Shown: positions 18,431-26,679 of the stretch, piece by piece
How the letters are laid out: the number at the start of each line of letters is the position of its first letter
Numbering within the stretch: the stretch's first letter is position 1
The notes under the pieces: generated by a model
What the model saw: the letters and a program-made list of their open reading frames with translations, nothing else
The model's database searches: none
Told to the model about the DNA's origin: nothing
Made by a program: the position numbers and the translations under genes
Origin: Planctomycetaceae bacterium
Lineage (GTDB): Bacteria; Planctomycetota; Planctomycetia; Planctomycetales; Planctomycetaceae
Assembly (NCBI GenBank): GCA_003445035.1
Contig: DLVV01000387.1
Span: 1 to 40,222 of the forward strand
Reading direction: 5' to 3'
Length of the DNA stretch: 40,222 nucleotides

Positions 18431-19513
18431 GTGCAGCGACTCCACAACTTCTCGGCTGGTCCCGCAGTGCTGCCCGAGCCTGTCCTTTCCGCCGCACGAG
18501 AGCACCTGCTGTCCTTGGGTGAGACCGGCATCGGCGTGCTCGAACATTCCCACCGCGGACCCGCTTTCGGCGAGGTGCTCTCATCGGCCGAGGGCAGGAT
18601 CCGCCGCCTGGCCAGCATCCCCAACGACGTCGCTGTGTTGTTCCTCCAGGGCGGGGCGTCACTGCAATTCGCCATGGTCCCCGCCAATCTTCGCCCTGCA
18701 ACTGCCACCGCCGACTACATGATCAGTGGCACCTGGTCGTTGAAAGCGATGGAAGCGGCTCAAAGTGACGGAGCCGTCCACGTCGCCTCTTCGTCGCAGA
18801 ATTCCAGTTTCCGAGAACTTCCGGGGCCGCCCCAATGTTCCTCAACCCCTGCCTATCTCCACTACACCTCCAACAACACCATCGCCGGCACACAGTTCTC
18901 AACGCCGCCCACACCGCCAAACGGCGTCCCACTCGTCTGCGACGCCAGCAGTGACATCTTTTCCAGGCCACTCGATCTCGATGCTCACGACCTCGTCTAT
19001 GCCGGGGCGCAGAAAAATCTCGGCCCGGCAGGCCTGACGCTGGTGCTGATCCGCAGAACTCTGCTCGAGCGATGTCCTGACAGCATTCCCCGCATCAGCC
19101 GCTACGTCACTCACGCCGATTCCGGCTCTCTCTACAACACGCCACCGGTCTTCTCGATCTTCGTCACCGACCTGGTCCTGAAGTGGCTGGAAGACCAGGG
19201 AGGGCTTTCCGCAATCGCCGAGCGGAATCGCGGACAGGCGTCGCGGCTCTACGACCGCATCGATGCCAGCCGCGTCCTGTCCGGCCGCGTCGCGTTTTCC
19301 GCGAGATCGCTGATGAACGTGGTTTTCTCGGCCGGCAGCGATGAGGCTGACGCCCGGTTCCTGGAACACTGCCGCCGGGCCGGGCTGGTTGGGCTGAAGG
19401 GGCATCGCAGTGTGGGAGGGCTGCGGGCCAGCCTGTACAATGCCCAGCCAGATGCGGCCGTTGATCGGCTGCTGGAGGTGATCGACGCCTTCGAGGCGGA
19501 GCAGGCCCAGTGA
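18431..19513 (+). CDS. serC: Phosphoserine aminotransferase
   Basis: The 360-residue protein opens with the family hallmark HNFSAGPAVLP and continues with VLEHSHRGPAF and FLQGGASLQFAMVP. It carries the PLP-binding lysine K195 in YAGAQKNLGPAG and ends with LKGHRSVGGLRASLYN. It is a fold-type I PLP enzyme converting 3-phosphohydroxypyruvate to phosphoserine. The GTG at 18431 was chosen because it puts the first conserved residue at position 5, as in known SerC proteins. A TTG at 18356 in the same frame would add 25 Pro/Thr-rich residues. Neither start has a good SD. It begins a five-gene plus-strand run and overlaps the next gene as GTGA. Confidence 0.92.
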   Translation: MQRLHNFSAGPAVLPEPVLSAAREHLLSLGETGIGVLEHSHRGPAFGEVLSSAEGRIRRLASIPNDVAVLFLQGGASLQFAMVPANLRPATATADYMISGTWSLKAMEAAQSDGAVHVASSSQNSSFRELPGPPQCSSTPAYLHYTSNNTIAGTQFSTPPTPPNGVPLVCDASSDIFSRPLDLDAHDLVYAGAQKNLGPAGLTLVLIRRTLLERCPDSIPRISRYVTHADSGSLYNTPPVFSIFVTDLVLKWLEDQGGLSAIAERNRGQASRLYDRIDASRVLSGRVAFSARSLMNVVFSAGSDEADARFLEHCRRAGLVGLKGHRSVGGLRASLYNAQPDAAVDRLLEVIDAFEAEQAQ

Positions 19514-20310
19514 GCGACGACAGCCCCCCAGTAACTCGCGAACCGGCAACGGTCGACGCCCAGGACATGGCGCATGCCGACATCGGGCTGGTGTCGGCGT
19601 TGAAGATCGAACTGGACCCGTTTTTGCAAAGGTGCCTGACACCAAAAAAGTACACCGGTGGAGAATTCACGTTTCGGGGCGGCCGTTACGACGAGGCCCG
19701 TGTGGCTATTGTTGAATCCGGCCCCGGCTTCGCCCGTGCCCGCCGCGCCACCCAGGCCTTGATCGAAGCCCATACCCCCGCATACGTGGTCTCTTGCGGC
19801 TTCTCCGGCGGCCTGCGCCCGGAACTGAAACTCGGCCACATCGTGATGGCCAATGCGATCACAGACATCCACGGCCACGACATGCCCCTGGCCTTCTCCC
19901 CGCCAGAACAACTGCCGCCGGGTGTGCACGCCGGGCGACTGGTCGTCGTCGACGAACTGGTACGTACAACTGAAGAGAAGGCGGCCCTTGCTGAAACCCA
20001 CGACGCTTTGGCTGTCGACATGGAGAGCCTGGCCGTGGCCCAGGTCTGCCGTGACATGGGCGTCGGATTCATGGCCGTCCGGGTCATCAGCGACGACCTC
20101 GCAACAGATCTCCCACCGGAAATTCATTCCGTGCTGGCTGCCACGCCTGGCCGCCGCGTCGGCGCCGCCCTCGGCTCACTGTGGAAACGACCCAGCAGCT
20201 ACAAGGATCTGTGGAAACTCCGCGAACAGGCCCGCTTTGCCGCCGAACGACTCGCACGATTTCTAGACGGTGTCATCGAACAACTCCATGGATCCATTTC
20301 TTCCGACTGA
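19510..20310 (+). CDS. Nucleoside phosphorylase/nucleosidase-family protein (MTAN-like)
   Basis: The 266-residue protein resembles the PNP/UDP phosphorylase superfamily, near MTA/SAH nucleosidases and the hopanoid enzyme HpnG. It has ADIGLVSALKIELDPFL at the start, VVSCGFSGGLRPELKLGHIV (the GFAGG-type motif) and the substrate-binding DALAVDMESLAVAQVC (family motif D-x-E-S). Such enzymes cleave N-glycosidic bonds of purine nucleosides. The GTG start at 19510 overlaps the serC stop, implying translational coupling. The ATG at 19567 is an alternative that removes 19 non-conserved residues. No hopanoid genes are adjacent, so a role in adenosylhopane processing is only a possibility. Confidence 0.78.
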   Translation: MSDDSPPVTREPATVDAQDMAHADIGLVSALKIELDPFLQRCLTPKKYTGGEFTFRGGRYDEARVAIVESGPGFARARRATQALIEAHTPAYVVSCGFSGGLRPELKLGHIVMANAITDIHGHDMPLAFSPPEQLPPGVHAGRLVVVDELVRTTEEKAALAETHDALAVDMESLAVAQVCRDMGVGFMAVRVISDDLATDLPPEIHSVLAATPGRRVGAALGSLWKRPSSYKDLWKLREQARFAAERLARFLDGVIEQLHGSISSD

Positions 20311-20351
20311 ACCTCTCCACGTTTCCCGTATTCCGCAGGCCCGCCCAACCC

Positions 20352-21143
20352 ATGCGACACTGGATCCTCGCAGAAACCAACTACGGCCACGTCCGTGACA
20401 ACGGATACGACGTTGCCGTGCTGCCGTTGGGCGCGACCGAGCCGCACAACCTTCACCTCCCGTACGGGACCGACATCTTCGAGGCCTCACAGATCGCCGC
20501 CAATGCGGCCGAGGACGCCACGAACCGGGGCGGCCGGGTGGTTGTGCTGCCGACGATCCCCTACGGGACGCAGACCAACCAGCACGCCTTCCCCCTGGCC
20601 ATGAACCTGTACCCCTCGACCCTGGGGCGGGTCATCTCCGACCTGGTCGAGTCGGTCCATCGAGCCGGCATCTCGAAACTGCTGATTCTCAACAGCCACG
20701 GCGGAAACGAGCTCAAGAGCGTCCTCCGGGAATTGGTCGGCGGCCCCGTCCACCTGTTCCTGTGCGACTGGTTCCGCAGCATCTCCGCCGACCTCCAGGC
20801 CGAACTGTTCCAGGATCCCGGCGATCACGCGGGGGAAATGGAAACCGCACTGGCGCTGGCCTACTTTCCCGACCTGGTCGCCCACGACCCGGAATCCGGC
20901 CGACTGACGGCCGACGACGGGGCAGTCCGCTCGACTCGCTTCGACGCCGTCAACAACGGCTGGATCTCAATCACCCGCCCCTGGCACCTGTTGACGACCA
21001 ACACCGGAGTCGGCAACCCGCATCCGGCAACCGCCGAATCTGGGCGACAACTGATGGCAACGCTCGTCGAGAGGCTCTCCAGCTTTCTCGTTGAACTGGG
21101 CGAAGCCGACGTTGATGACACCTTCCCCTATCCGTCTGTCTGA
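20352..21143 (+). CDS. Creatininase-family metal-dependent amidohydrolase
   Basis: The 263-residue protein has the creatininase metal site: E30 and H32 in GATEPHNLHLPYGTD, with D41 in the same segment, H116 in LNSHGGNE and a late glutamate in DHAGEMETAL. The family hydrolyses cyclic amides and formamides. Members include creatininase, MftE and formamide deformylases in riboflavin-analogue pathways. The ATG at 20352 was chosen because the fold begins there; the upstream part of the open frame lies inside the nucleosidase gene. It follows that gene by 41 bases and precedes a DUF1080 gene by 11. The substrate is unknown and creatinine itself is unlikely. Confidence 0.86.
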   Translation: MRHWILAETNYGHVRDNGYDVAVLPLGATEPHNLHLPYGTDIFEASQIAANAAEDATNRGGRVVVLPTIPYGTQTNQHAFPLAMNLYPSTLGRVISDLVESVHRAGISKLLILNSHGGNELKSVLRELVGGPVHLFLCDWFRSISADLQAELFQDPGDHAGEMETALALAYFPDLVAHDPESGRLTADDGAVRSTRFDAVNNGWISITRPWHLLTTNTGVGNPHPATAESGRQLMATLVERLSSFLVELGEADVDDTFPYPSV

Positions 21144-21154
21144 GCATCTCCGCC

Positions 21155-22207
21155 ATGAAGATCTCGCTCGTCGCAATGGCCACACTGGCGCTGGCCCACA
21201 TTTCGATTCCATTGCCAGCCGCTGACAAACTTCCGGCGTTCAACAGCATCCGCACCGCTGGACCCGACTTTTCCGTGCAAGGAGAATACGTCGGTACTGT
21301 CGGCGGCACGCACCCCATCGGGATACAGGTGATTGCCCTGGGAGGCGCGAAATTCGAGGGCATCATTCATGGCGGAGGCCTCCCCGGCGCTGGTTGGGAC
21401 GGGAACACCAGGTTTTACCTTCGAGGGAAACGGGAAGGTGGCACAACCCGGCTCGAGGGCGTCCACGGCGAACGGTTGCGGTTCGTGAACCGAAACTTCG
21501 AGGCCGTCATTCAAGACGGCCAATTGTCCGGCCGCGCCCTGATGTTCCTCAATCACGTCAAGGACCCCACTTGCCGCTGCCGGCGGGTTGTTCGCACGTC
21601 ACCGACCCTTTCCGAAAAACCGCCCACTGGGGCCGTGGTGCTTTTCGACGGGAGTTCGACTGATGCCTGGACCGGTGGCAGGATCGTCGACAATCGGCTG
21701 CTGGCTGAGGGGCCTCGAACCAAGAGGTTGCTGCGAAACTACCACCTGCACCTGGAGTTCCGAACCCCATTCATGCCCACCGCGCGGGGCATGCAACGCG
21801 GCAACAGCGGTGTCTACCTCCAGGAACTCTGGGAAGTCCAGGTGATCGACTCGTTCGGATGGACTACCGAAAACCAGAAATACGAGCGACTCTCGCACGT
21901 TGGCCGATGCGGAGGCATGCACGAACTGGTGATGCCGGAGGTGAACATGTGTCTTCCGCCGTTGTCCTGGCAAACCTTCGATATCGACCACACCGCCGCG
22001 ACCGTAGATGACAACGGTCGCCCGAAAACCCCTGCCATACTCAGCATTCGGCACAACGGCGTCGTGATTCACGATCGCCTCATCCTGCCGCCCACGCCGG
22101 CCTCGGCCAAGACGCTCCCACATCGCAATCACCTCCCCGGACGGCTCTACCTGCAACAGCACGGAAATCCCGTCCGTTACCGCAACATCTGGATCGTGGA
22201 GCGTTAG
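21155..22207 (+). CDS. Secreted DUF1080 (3-keto-disaccharide hydrolase/LamG-like) protein
   Basis: The 350-residue protein has a signal peptide (residues 1-23, ending PLPAAD). A first domain (about 25-145) contains GEYVGTVGGTHPIGIQVIAL and is not one I can name. The C-terminal domain (about 165-350) is of the DUF1080 concanavalin-like type: VVLFDGSSTDAWTGG, the RGNSGVYLQELWEVQVIDSF motif and a closing PVRYRNIWIVER. DUF1080 domains are very common in Planctomycetota and bind or cleave sugars. It sits between the creatininase-family and SDR genes with gaps of 11 and 3 bases, so it is in the same operon although its product is exported. Confidence 0.85.
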   Translation: MKISLVAMATLALAHISIPLPAADKLPAFNSIRTAGPDFSVQGEYVGTVGGTHPIGIQVIALGGAKFEGIIHGGGLPGAGWDGNTRFYLRGKREGGTTRLEGVHGERLRFVNRNFEAVIQDGQLSGRALMFLNHVKDPTCRCRRVVRTSPTLSEKPPTGAVVLFDGSSTDAWTGGRIVDNRLLAEGPRTKRLLRNYHLHLEFRTPFMPTARGMQRGNSGVYLQELWEVQVIDSFGWTTENQKYERLSHVGRCGGMHELVMPEVNMCLPPLSWQTFDIDHTAATVDDNGRPKTPAILSIRHNGVVIHDRLILPPTPASAKTLPHRNHLPGRLYLQQHGNPVRYRNIWIVER

Positions 22208-22210
22208 CAC

Positions 22211-22984
22211 ATGCCTGACCCCACCGGAGAATTCTCCGATCGGATCGTCGTCGTAACCGGTGCCTCACAGGGCATCGGCGCGGCCACCGCACTGGCGTTT
22301 GCCCAGGCCGGCGCCACCGTCGTCGCCGGCTGCCCTGCTCTTGAGAGCGAACAGCACCGCCAGGCTGTCGCCGATTGGCGTGAAGCGGCAGGGTTGTCCG
22401 CCGAACGGGTTGCCCCGATCACCGCCGACGTGTCCCAAGTCGATGAGGTCTCCCACTTCTACGACACGGTCGAAAAGCACTTCGGACGCGTCGACGTACT
22501 GGTCAACAACGCCGGGATCAACCGTGACCACACGTTGGCCAAAATGACCGACGAAGAATGGCGAGCCGTTTTGGCAGTCAATCTCGACGGCACCTTCTTC
22601 AATTGCCGCGGCGTGCTGCCCTTGATCACAGAGGGCGGCCGCATCATCAACATCTCGTCAATGGTGGCACAAACGGGCAATTTCGGCGTCGCCAACTACG
22701 CGGCCAGCAAGGCCGGCATCCTGGGCCTCACCAAGAGCCTGGCACTGGAACTCGCCCCCCGGGGGATCACCGTCAATGCCGTGTGTCCCGGATTCATTGA
22801 CACGGACATGACCCGGGGCATCCCCGACGAAGTTCTCCAGAAATATCTCGAGCGAATCCCGCTTGGCCGGGCTGGCCTTCCCGAAGACGTTGCCGCGACC
22901 GTGCTGTTTCTCGCTTCCCAGGGCGCCGGCTACCTGACCGGGCAGAGCCTCGGCGTCAACGGCGGCCTCTACACCGGCGACTGA
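22211..22984 (+). CDS. SDR-family 3-oxoacyl-ACP reductase-like protein (FabG/PhaB type)
   Basis: The 257-residue classical short-chain dehydrogenase has the cofactor loop TGASQGIG (16-23) and NNAGINRD. Its catalytic S150 is in NISSMV, with Y163 and K167 in NYAASKAG, and the C-terminal GYLTGQSLGVNGG is typical of FabG. It probably reduces a 3-keto group with NAD(P)H. FabG or acetoacetyl-CoA reductase is the nearest functional label, but no other fatty-acid genes are nearby. It begins three bases after the DUF1080 gene and ends the five-gene run. It converges with homoserine dehydrogenase across 26 bases. Confidence 0.86.
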   Translation: MPDPTGEFSDRIVVVTGASQGIGAATALAFAQAGATVVAGCPALESEQHRQAVADWREAAGLSAERVAPITADVSQVDEVSHFYDTVEKHFGRVDVLVNNAGINRDHTLAKMTDEEWRAVLAVNLDGTFFNCRGVLPLITEGGRIINISSMVAQTGNFGVANYAASKAGILGLTKSLALELAPRGITVNAVCPGFIDTDMTRGIPDEVLQKYLERIPLGRAGLPEDVAATVLFLASQGAGYLTGQSLGVNGGLYTGD

Positions 22985-23010
22985 CCCCCACAACGCCTCG
23001 ACATCGTCGA

Positions 23011-24051
23011 TCACCCAGCACGGTGAATCGCCACCAGGTCGCTCAACAGCGACAGCCCCGTCGCCTCCTTCCCTGCACCGGCGCCGACAATTGTCACCGG
23101 CCCAACAAGGTCGGTTTCCATCGTCACCGCATTGGTCACCCCGCCCACCGAAGCCAGCGGATCGTCCAGGGCAAGGGCCACGGGGCCCACGGACGCGGTG
23201 ATCCGTCCGTCGTTCCGCTCGACCTGGCCGATCAGTTTCCATCGCTGCCCGAGTGCCGGGGCAGCCGCCACGGCCTCGGCATCCAGCCCAGTAATCCCTT
23301 CTCGCGACACCTCCTCCACGCCAATTCCCGCCCCCATCACCACGTTGGCCAGGATCACGACCTTGGCAAGCACGTCGAAGCCCTCGACGTCGGCCGTCGG
23401 GTCCGCCTCGGCGTAACCCAACTCCTTCGCCGTCACCAGCGCTTCGTCGTAAGGACGGCCCTGTTCCATCTCTGACAGGATGTAGTTGGTGGTCCCGTTG
23501 AGGATGCCGCGGACCCGAGCGAACTCGCAACCGGCCAGGGCCTCGGTCGCGGTCGACAACACCGGCGTACCGCTCATCACCGTGCCCTCAAACCGAAACT
23601 GCAGCCCCCGGGATTCTGCCAGGTCTTTCAGATCACGCCAGGCCAGCGCCACCGGGCCCTTGTTGGTCGTCACCACATGAGCTCCCGCTTCGAAAGCCGC
23701 GCGGCAGTGAGACACCGCGGGTTCCCCGGTGTCGATATTCGTCACGGTCACCTCCACGACCGTGTCGGCGCCGCTGTTTCGAATCGTCTCGAGACTGTCC
23801 CATTCACACACCTGCTCCGAATACGCCGCAAGCGATCCCGGGTCGGCGCCACCGTTGTCCACCAGTTCGAGCACGCGGTCGAGGTCCAGGCCGTCAGCGT
23901 TGAAGCAACTGCCGTGGTAAACGTCGGAGACCGCGACAACGCGAGCTTCGAAACCGAATTCGGCGAGCAGCAACTCCCGTTTCTCGCGAAGAATTTCCGC
24001 CAACCCGCGGCCAACGGTGCCGAATCCAATCAGGGCCAGTTTCTGTGACAC
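23011..24051 (-). CDS. hom: Homoserine dehydrogenase
   Basis: The 346-residue protein starts with the Rossmann motif LIGFGTVGRGLAEIL, then VVEVTVTNIDTGEPA, HVVTTNKGPVAL, GILNGTTNYILSEM and the catalytic-domain signature ELGYAEADPTADVEGFDVLAK. It reduces aspartate semialdehyde to homoserine for Thr, Met and Ile synthesis. It is the short form, about 90 residues shorter than enzymes with a C-terminal ACT domain, so feedback by threonine through an ACT domain is not expected. The start is a GTG at 24051 without an SD. It stands alone, divergent from the DUF1549 gene across 138 bases. Confidence 0.93.
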   Translation of the reverse strand: MSQKLALIGFGTVGRGLAEILREKRELLLAEFGFEARVVAVSDVYHGSCFNADGLDLDRVLELVDNGGADPGSLAAYSEQVCEWDSLETIRNSGADTVVEVTVTNIDTGEPAVSHCRAAFEAGAHVVTTNKGPVALAWRDLKDLAESRGLQFRFEGTVMSGTPVLSTATEALAGCEFARVRGILNGTTNYILSEMEQGRPYDEALVTAKELGYAEADPTADVEGFDVLAKVVILANVVMGAGIGVEEVSREGITGLDAEAVAAAPALGQRWKLIGQVERNDGRITASVGPVALALDDPLASVGGVTNAVTMETDLVGPVTIVGAGAGKEATGLSLLSDLVAIHRAG

Positions 24052-24189
24052 GATAGAGACACCCGGTACAAGGTCTGTGAAACTCGCAACGGAGAATACC
24101 CGAAAGACTCACTGCTGGGCAGGGATCCGACCGCGGCCGCTGTGGCCTCCGACGGGGTCCAGGAGTTACAAGGGGGCCAGGACATCTCC

Positions 24190-26673
24190 ATGCCAAGCCA
24201 CTTTCGTTCCACCCTGGCCCTGCTGCTGATCGCGCCGTGTTGCGCGATCGGCGGAGATCCCGCCGATCGACCCTGGTCATTGCGGCCGGTCGTCCGGCCA
24301 CCGATCCCGGTCGTCAACACCCATGGCTGGGCCCGCAACCCGATCGACGCCTTCGTCTGGCAGCGACTGGCCGCAGTCCGGCTCGCCCCCTCGGCCGCAG
24401 CCAACCATCGCACGTTGGTGCGAAGGGCGTGGTTCGACCTGCTGGGCCTTCCTCCCGGCCATCTGTTGCCCGATGACGACATCCTGGCAGGTCCGGGCCG
24501 CTGGGCTGCTCAAGTCGACCGATTGCTGGCCAACCCACATTACGGCGAACGCTGGGGCCGCCACTGGCTGGACGTGGCCCGCTACGCCGACACCAAGGGG
24601 TACGTCTTCTTTGAAGACCGTGTCTTCCCCTGGGCCTGGACCTACCGCGACTACGTGATCACGGCCTTCAACAACGATCTGCCCTACAACCGATTTGTTG
24701 TCGAACAACTCGCCGCCGACCAACTCGATCTCGACGACCAACCCCAATCTCGTGCAGCGATGGGATTTCTGACACTCAGCCCACGTTTCATGAACAACCT
24801 CCACGACCAGATTGACGATCAGATTGACGTCGTCACACGAGGCCTGATGGGACTGACGGTCACATGTGCCCGCTGTCACGATCACAAGTACGACCCGATC
24901 CCCCAGGCCGACTACTATTCGCTGTACGGCGTCCTCCGCAGTTCCTCCGAACCCATGGTGCCGCCGGAACTGCAACGTCCCAGTAAAAGCGAAGCCCACC
25001 GGAAGTTCCGAGCCGAACTCGACAAGCGATCCCAGGCGATCCGTGCGTTCATCATCAAGACGCACACCGACATGCTGGCGGCGTCCAGAAAGCGAGCCGG
25101 CGAATATCTGCTGCAAGCCCAGAGAACACTCGCTCAGCCACCAACCGACAACTTCATGCTCCTCGTAGAGGCGGGCGGCCTGAATCCCACGGTGGTCCTG
25201 AGGTGGCGTGTGTTTCTTGAGAGGCTCGTCACCCGAACGGCCGTCGAGGAGTTCCGTGATCCTGTCTGGGGCCCCTGGCTGGCGATGGCCGACCTGGACG
25301 AGGCCGAACAGACGTCGTTCCCCGAAGGCATCTCCCAGCTTCTGAAACGCCTCTCACGAAATGACGCCGACCAGTCTCCGATTAACACCCGGATCCTCGC
25401 CGCCCTGAACAGCAAGCCTCCGCAATCTCTCGACGAGGCGTCGATCCGTTACGGACGGATCCTGAACGACATCGAGGCCGAATGGCAGTCGACCAGGAAG
25501 GCCGCCACCGATGCCGAAAAACCACCGCCGTCGCGGTTCCAGGATCCGACCCGTGAGCAACTGCGACTGGTGTTCCACGCGCCCGACGCACCAGCGAACG
25601 TTCCTCGCCTCTTTGGCTGGGGTGCTTTGGCCCTGCTGCCAGATCGACCGGCGCAGGCTGTCTACAAGAAACTCAGGAAAGAACTCGAGCAGTGGTTGAT
25701 CAAGGGAAAAGGCGCACCGCCCCGGGCGATGACCCTCGCCGAAAACGACACGCCGTATCGCCCCAGAATTTTTGAGCGGGGGAACCCAAACCGGCTGGGC
25801 GAACCGGTCCCTCGCCAACTGCCAGGGGCACTCTCCGGACCCGGCCGGACCCCCTTCAGGACCGGCAGCGGACGGCTCGAACTCGCCAGGGCCATCGCGT
25901 CTCCGGACAATCCCCTGACTGCCCGCGTGATCGTCAACCGTGTTTGGCTGCATCACTTCGGGGAAGGACTGGTCCGAACCACCAGCGACTTCGGTACCCG
26001 CGGCACACCACCCACGCACCCCGAACTTCTCGACTTTCTCGCCCACTGGTTTGTTCACGATGCCGGCTGGTCGATCAAGGCGCTGCATCGGCTGATCATG
26101 ACGTCTGCCACCTATTGCCAGCGCAGCGACCATCGCCCCAGGGCCTTTTCCACCGATCCGGAGAACCTGCTTCTCTGGCGGATGCCCCGACGGCGGCTCG
26201 CTTTCGAGGCCATGCGGGACGCACAGTTGATGTTCGCCGACAGCCTGGACAACCGTTTCGGCGGGCCCGCAGTCACCGGCATGTTCACCGCCGGTGGTGT
26301 GACGACACGCCGATCGATTTACGGCCACATCGATCGAATGAACCCACCCGCACTGTTGAGAACCTTTGACGTTCCCAGCCCGCAGGCCAGTTGTGGTCGC
26401 CGTGACGAAACCACCGTGTCGCCACAGGCGTTGCACATGATGAATCACGGCACACTTCACGAACTCTCCCGGCGGCTGGCCATCCGGACATCCGGATCGC
26501 CAGCTCAGCGGATCCGGCTGCTCTTTGAGATTGTTTACTCCCGACACCCGTCCCCCGAAGAATCGGCCGCAATCCTGAAATTCCTCAAAGGGTTCGACGG
26601 CGAAAAGCCAGCGGCGTGGACCGCCGTGGCCCACACCCTGCTGATGTCCAACGAAGCACAATTCATCGACTGA
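24190..26673 (+). CDS. Secreted DUF1549/DUF1553 protein (PSD1-type), first copy
   Basis: The 827-residue protein has a signal peptide (LALLLIAPCCAIGG). The DUF1549 part (about 45-255) contains HYGERWGRHWLDVARYADT and a single CxxCH at residues 226-230 (CARCHDHKYDPI). The DUF1553 part (about 570-815) contains NPLTARVIVNRVWLHHFG, EGLVRTTSDFGTRG and RRDETTVSPQALHMMN. There is no N-terminal cytochrome c (PSCyt1) domain, and the roughly 250-residue middle part is variable. The family is abundant in Planctomycetota and its biochemistry is unsettled. The CxxCH could hold heme c. The ATG at 24190 has AGGA eight bases upstream; the frame opens at 24142. It precedes the DUF1501 gene by six bases. Confidence 0.9.
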   Translation: MPSHFRSTLALLLIAPCCAIGGDPADRPWSLRPVVRPPIPVVNTHGWARNPIDAFVWQRLAAVRLAPSAAANHRTLVRRAWFDLLGLPPGHLLPDDDILAGPGRWAAQVDRLLANPHYGERWGRHWLDVARYADTKGYVFFEDRVFPWAWTYRDYVITAFNNDLPYNRFVVEQLAADQLDLDDQPQSRAAMGFLTLSPRFMNNLHDQIDDQIDVVTRGLMGLTVTCARCHDHKYDPIPQADYYSLYGVLRSSSEPMVPPELQRPSKSEAHRKFRAELDKRSQAIRAFIIKTHTDMLAASRKRAGEYLLQAQRTLAQPPTDNFMLLVEAGGLNPTVVLRWRVFLERLVTRTAVEEFRDPVWGPWLAMADLDEAEQTSFPEGISQLLKRLSRNDADQSPINTRILAALNSKPPQSLDEASIRYGRILNDIEAEWQSTRKAATDAEKPPPSRFQDPTREQLRLVFHAPDAPANVPRLFGWGALALLPDRPAQAVYKKLRKELEQWLIKGKGAPPRAMTLAENDTPYRPRIFERGNPNRLGEPVPRQLPGALSGPGRTPFRTGSGRLELARAIASPDNPLTARVIVNRVWLHHFGEGLVRTTSDFGTRGTPPTHPELLDFLAHWFVHDAGWSIKALHRLIMTSATYCQRSDHRPRAFSTDPENLLLWRMPRRRLAFEAMRDAQLMFADSLDNRFGGPAVTGMFTAGGVTTRRSIYGHIDRMNPPALLRTFDVPSPQASCGRRDETTVSPQALHMMNHGTLHELSRRLAIRTSGSPAQRIRLLFEIVYSRHPSPEESAAILKFLKGFDGEKPAAWTAVAHTLLMSNEAQFID

Positions 26674-26679
26674 CAACCC

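Noticed and set aside
22985..23010. Short hairpin TCGAC-ATC-GTCGA between the convergent SDR and hom genes, considered as a terminator.
   Set aside because: The stem has only five base pairs and no T run on either side.
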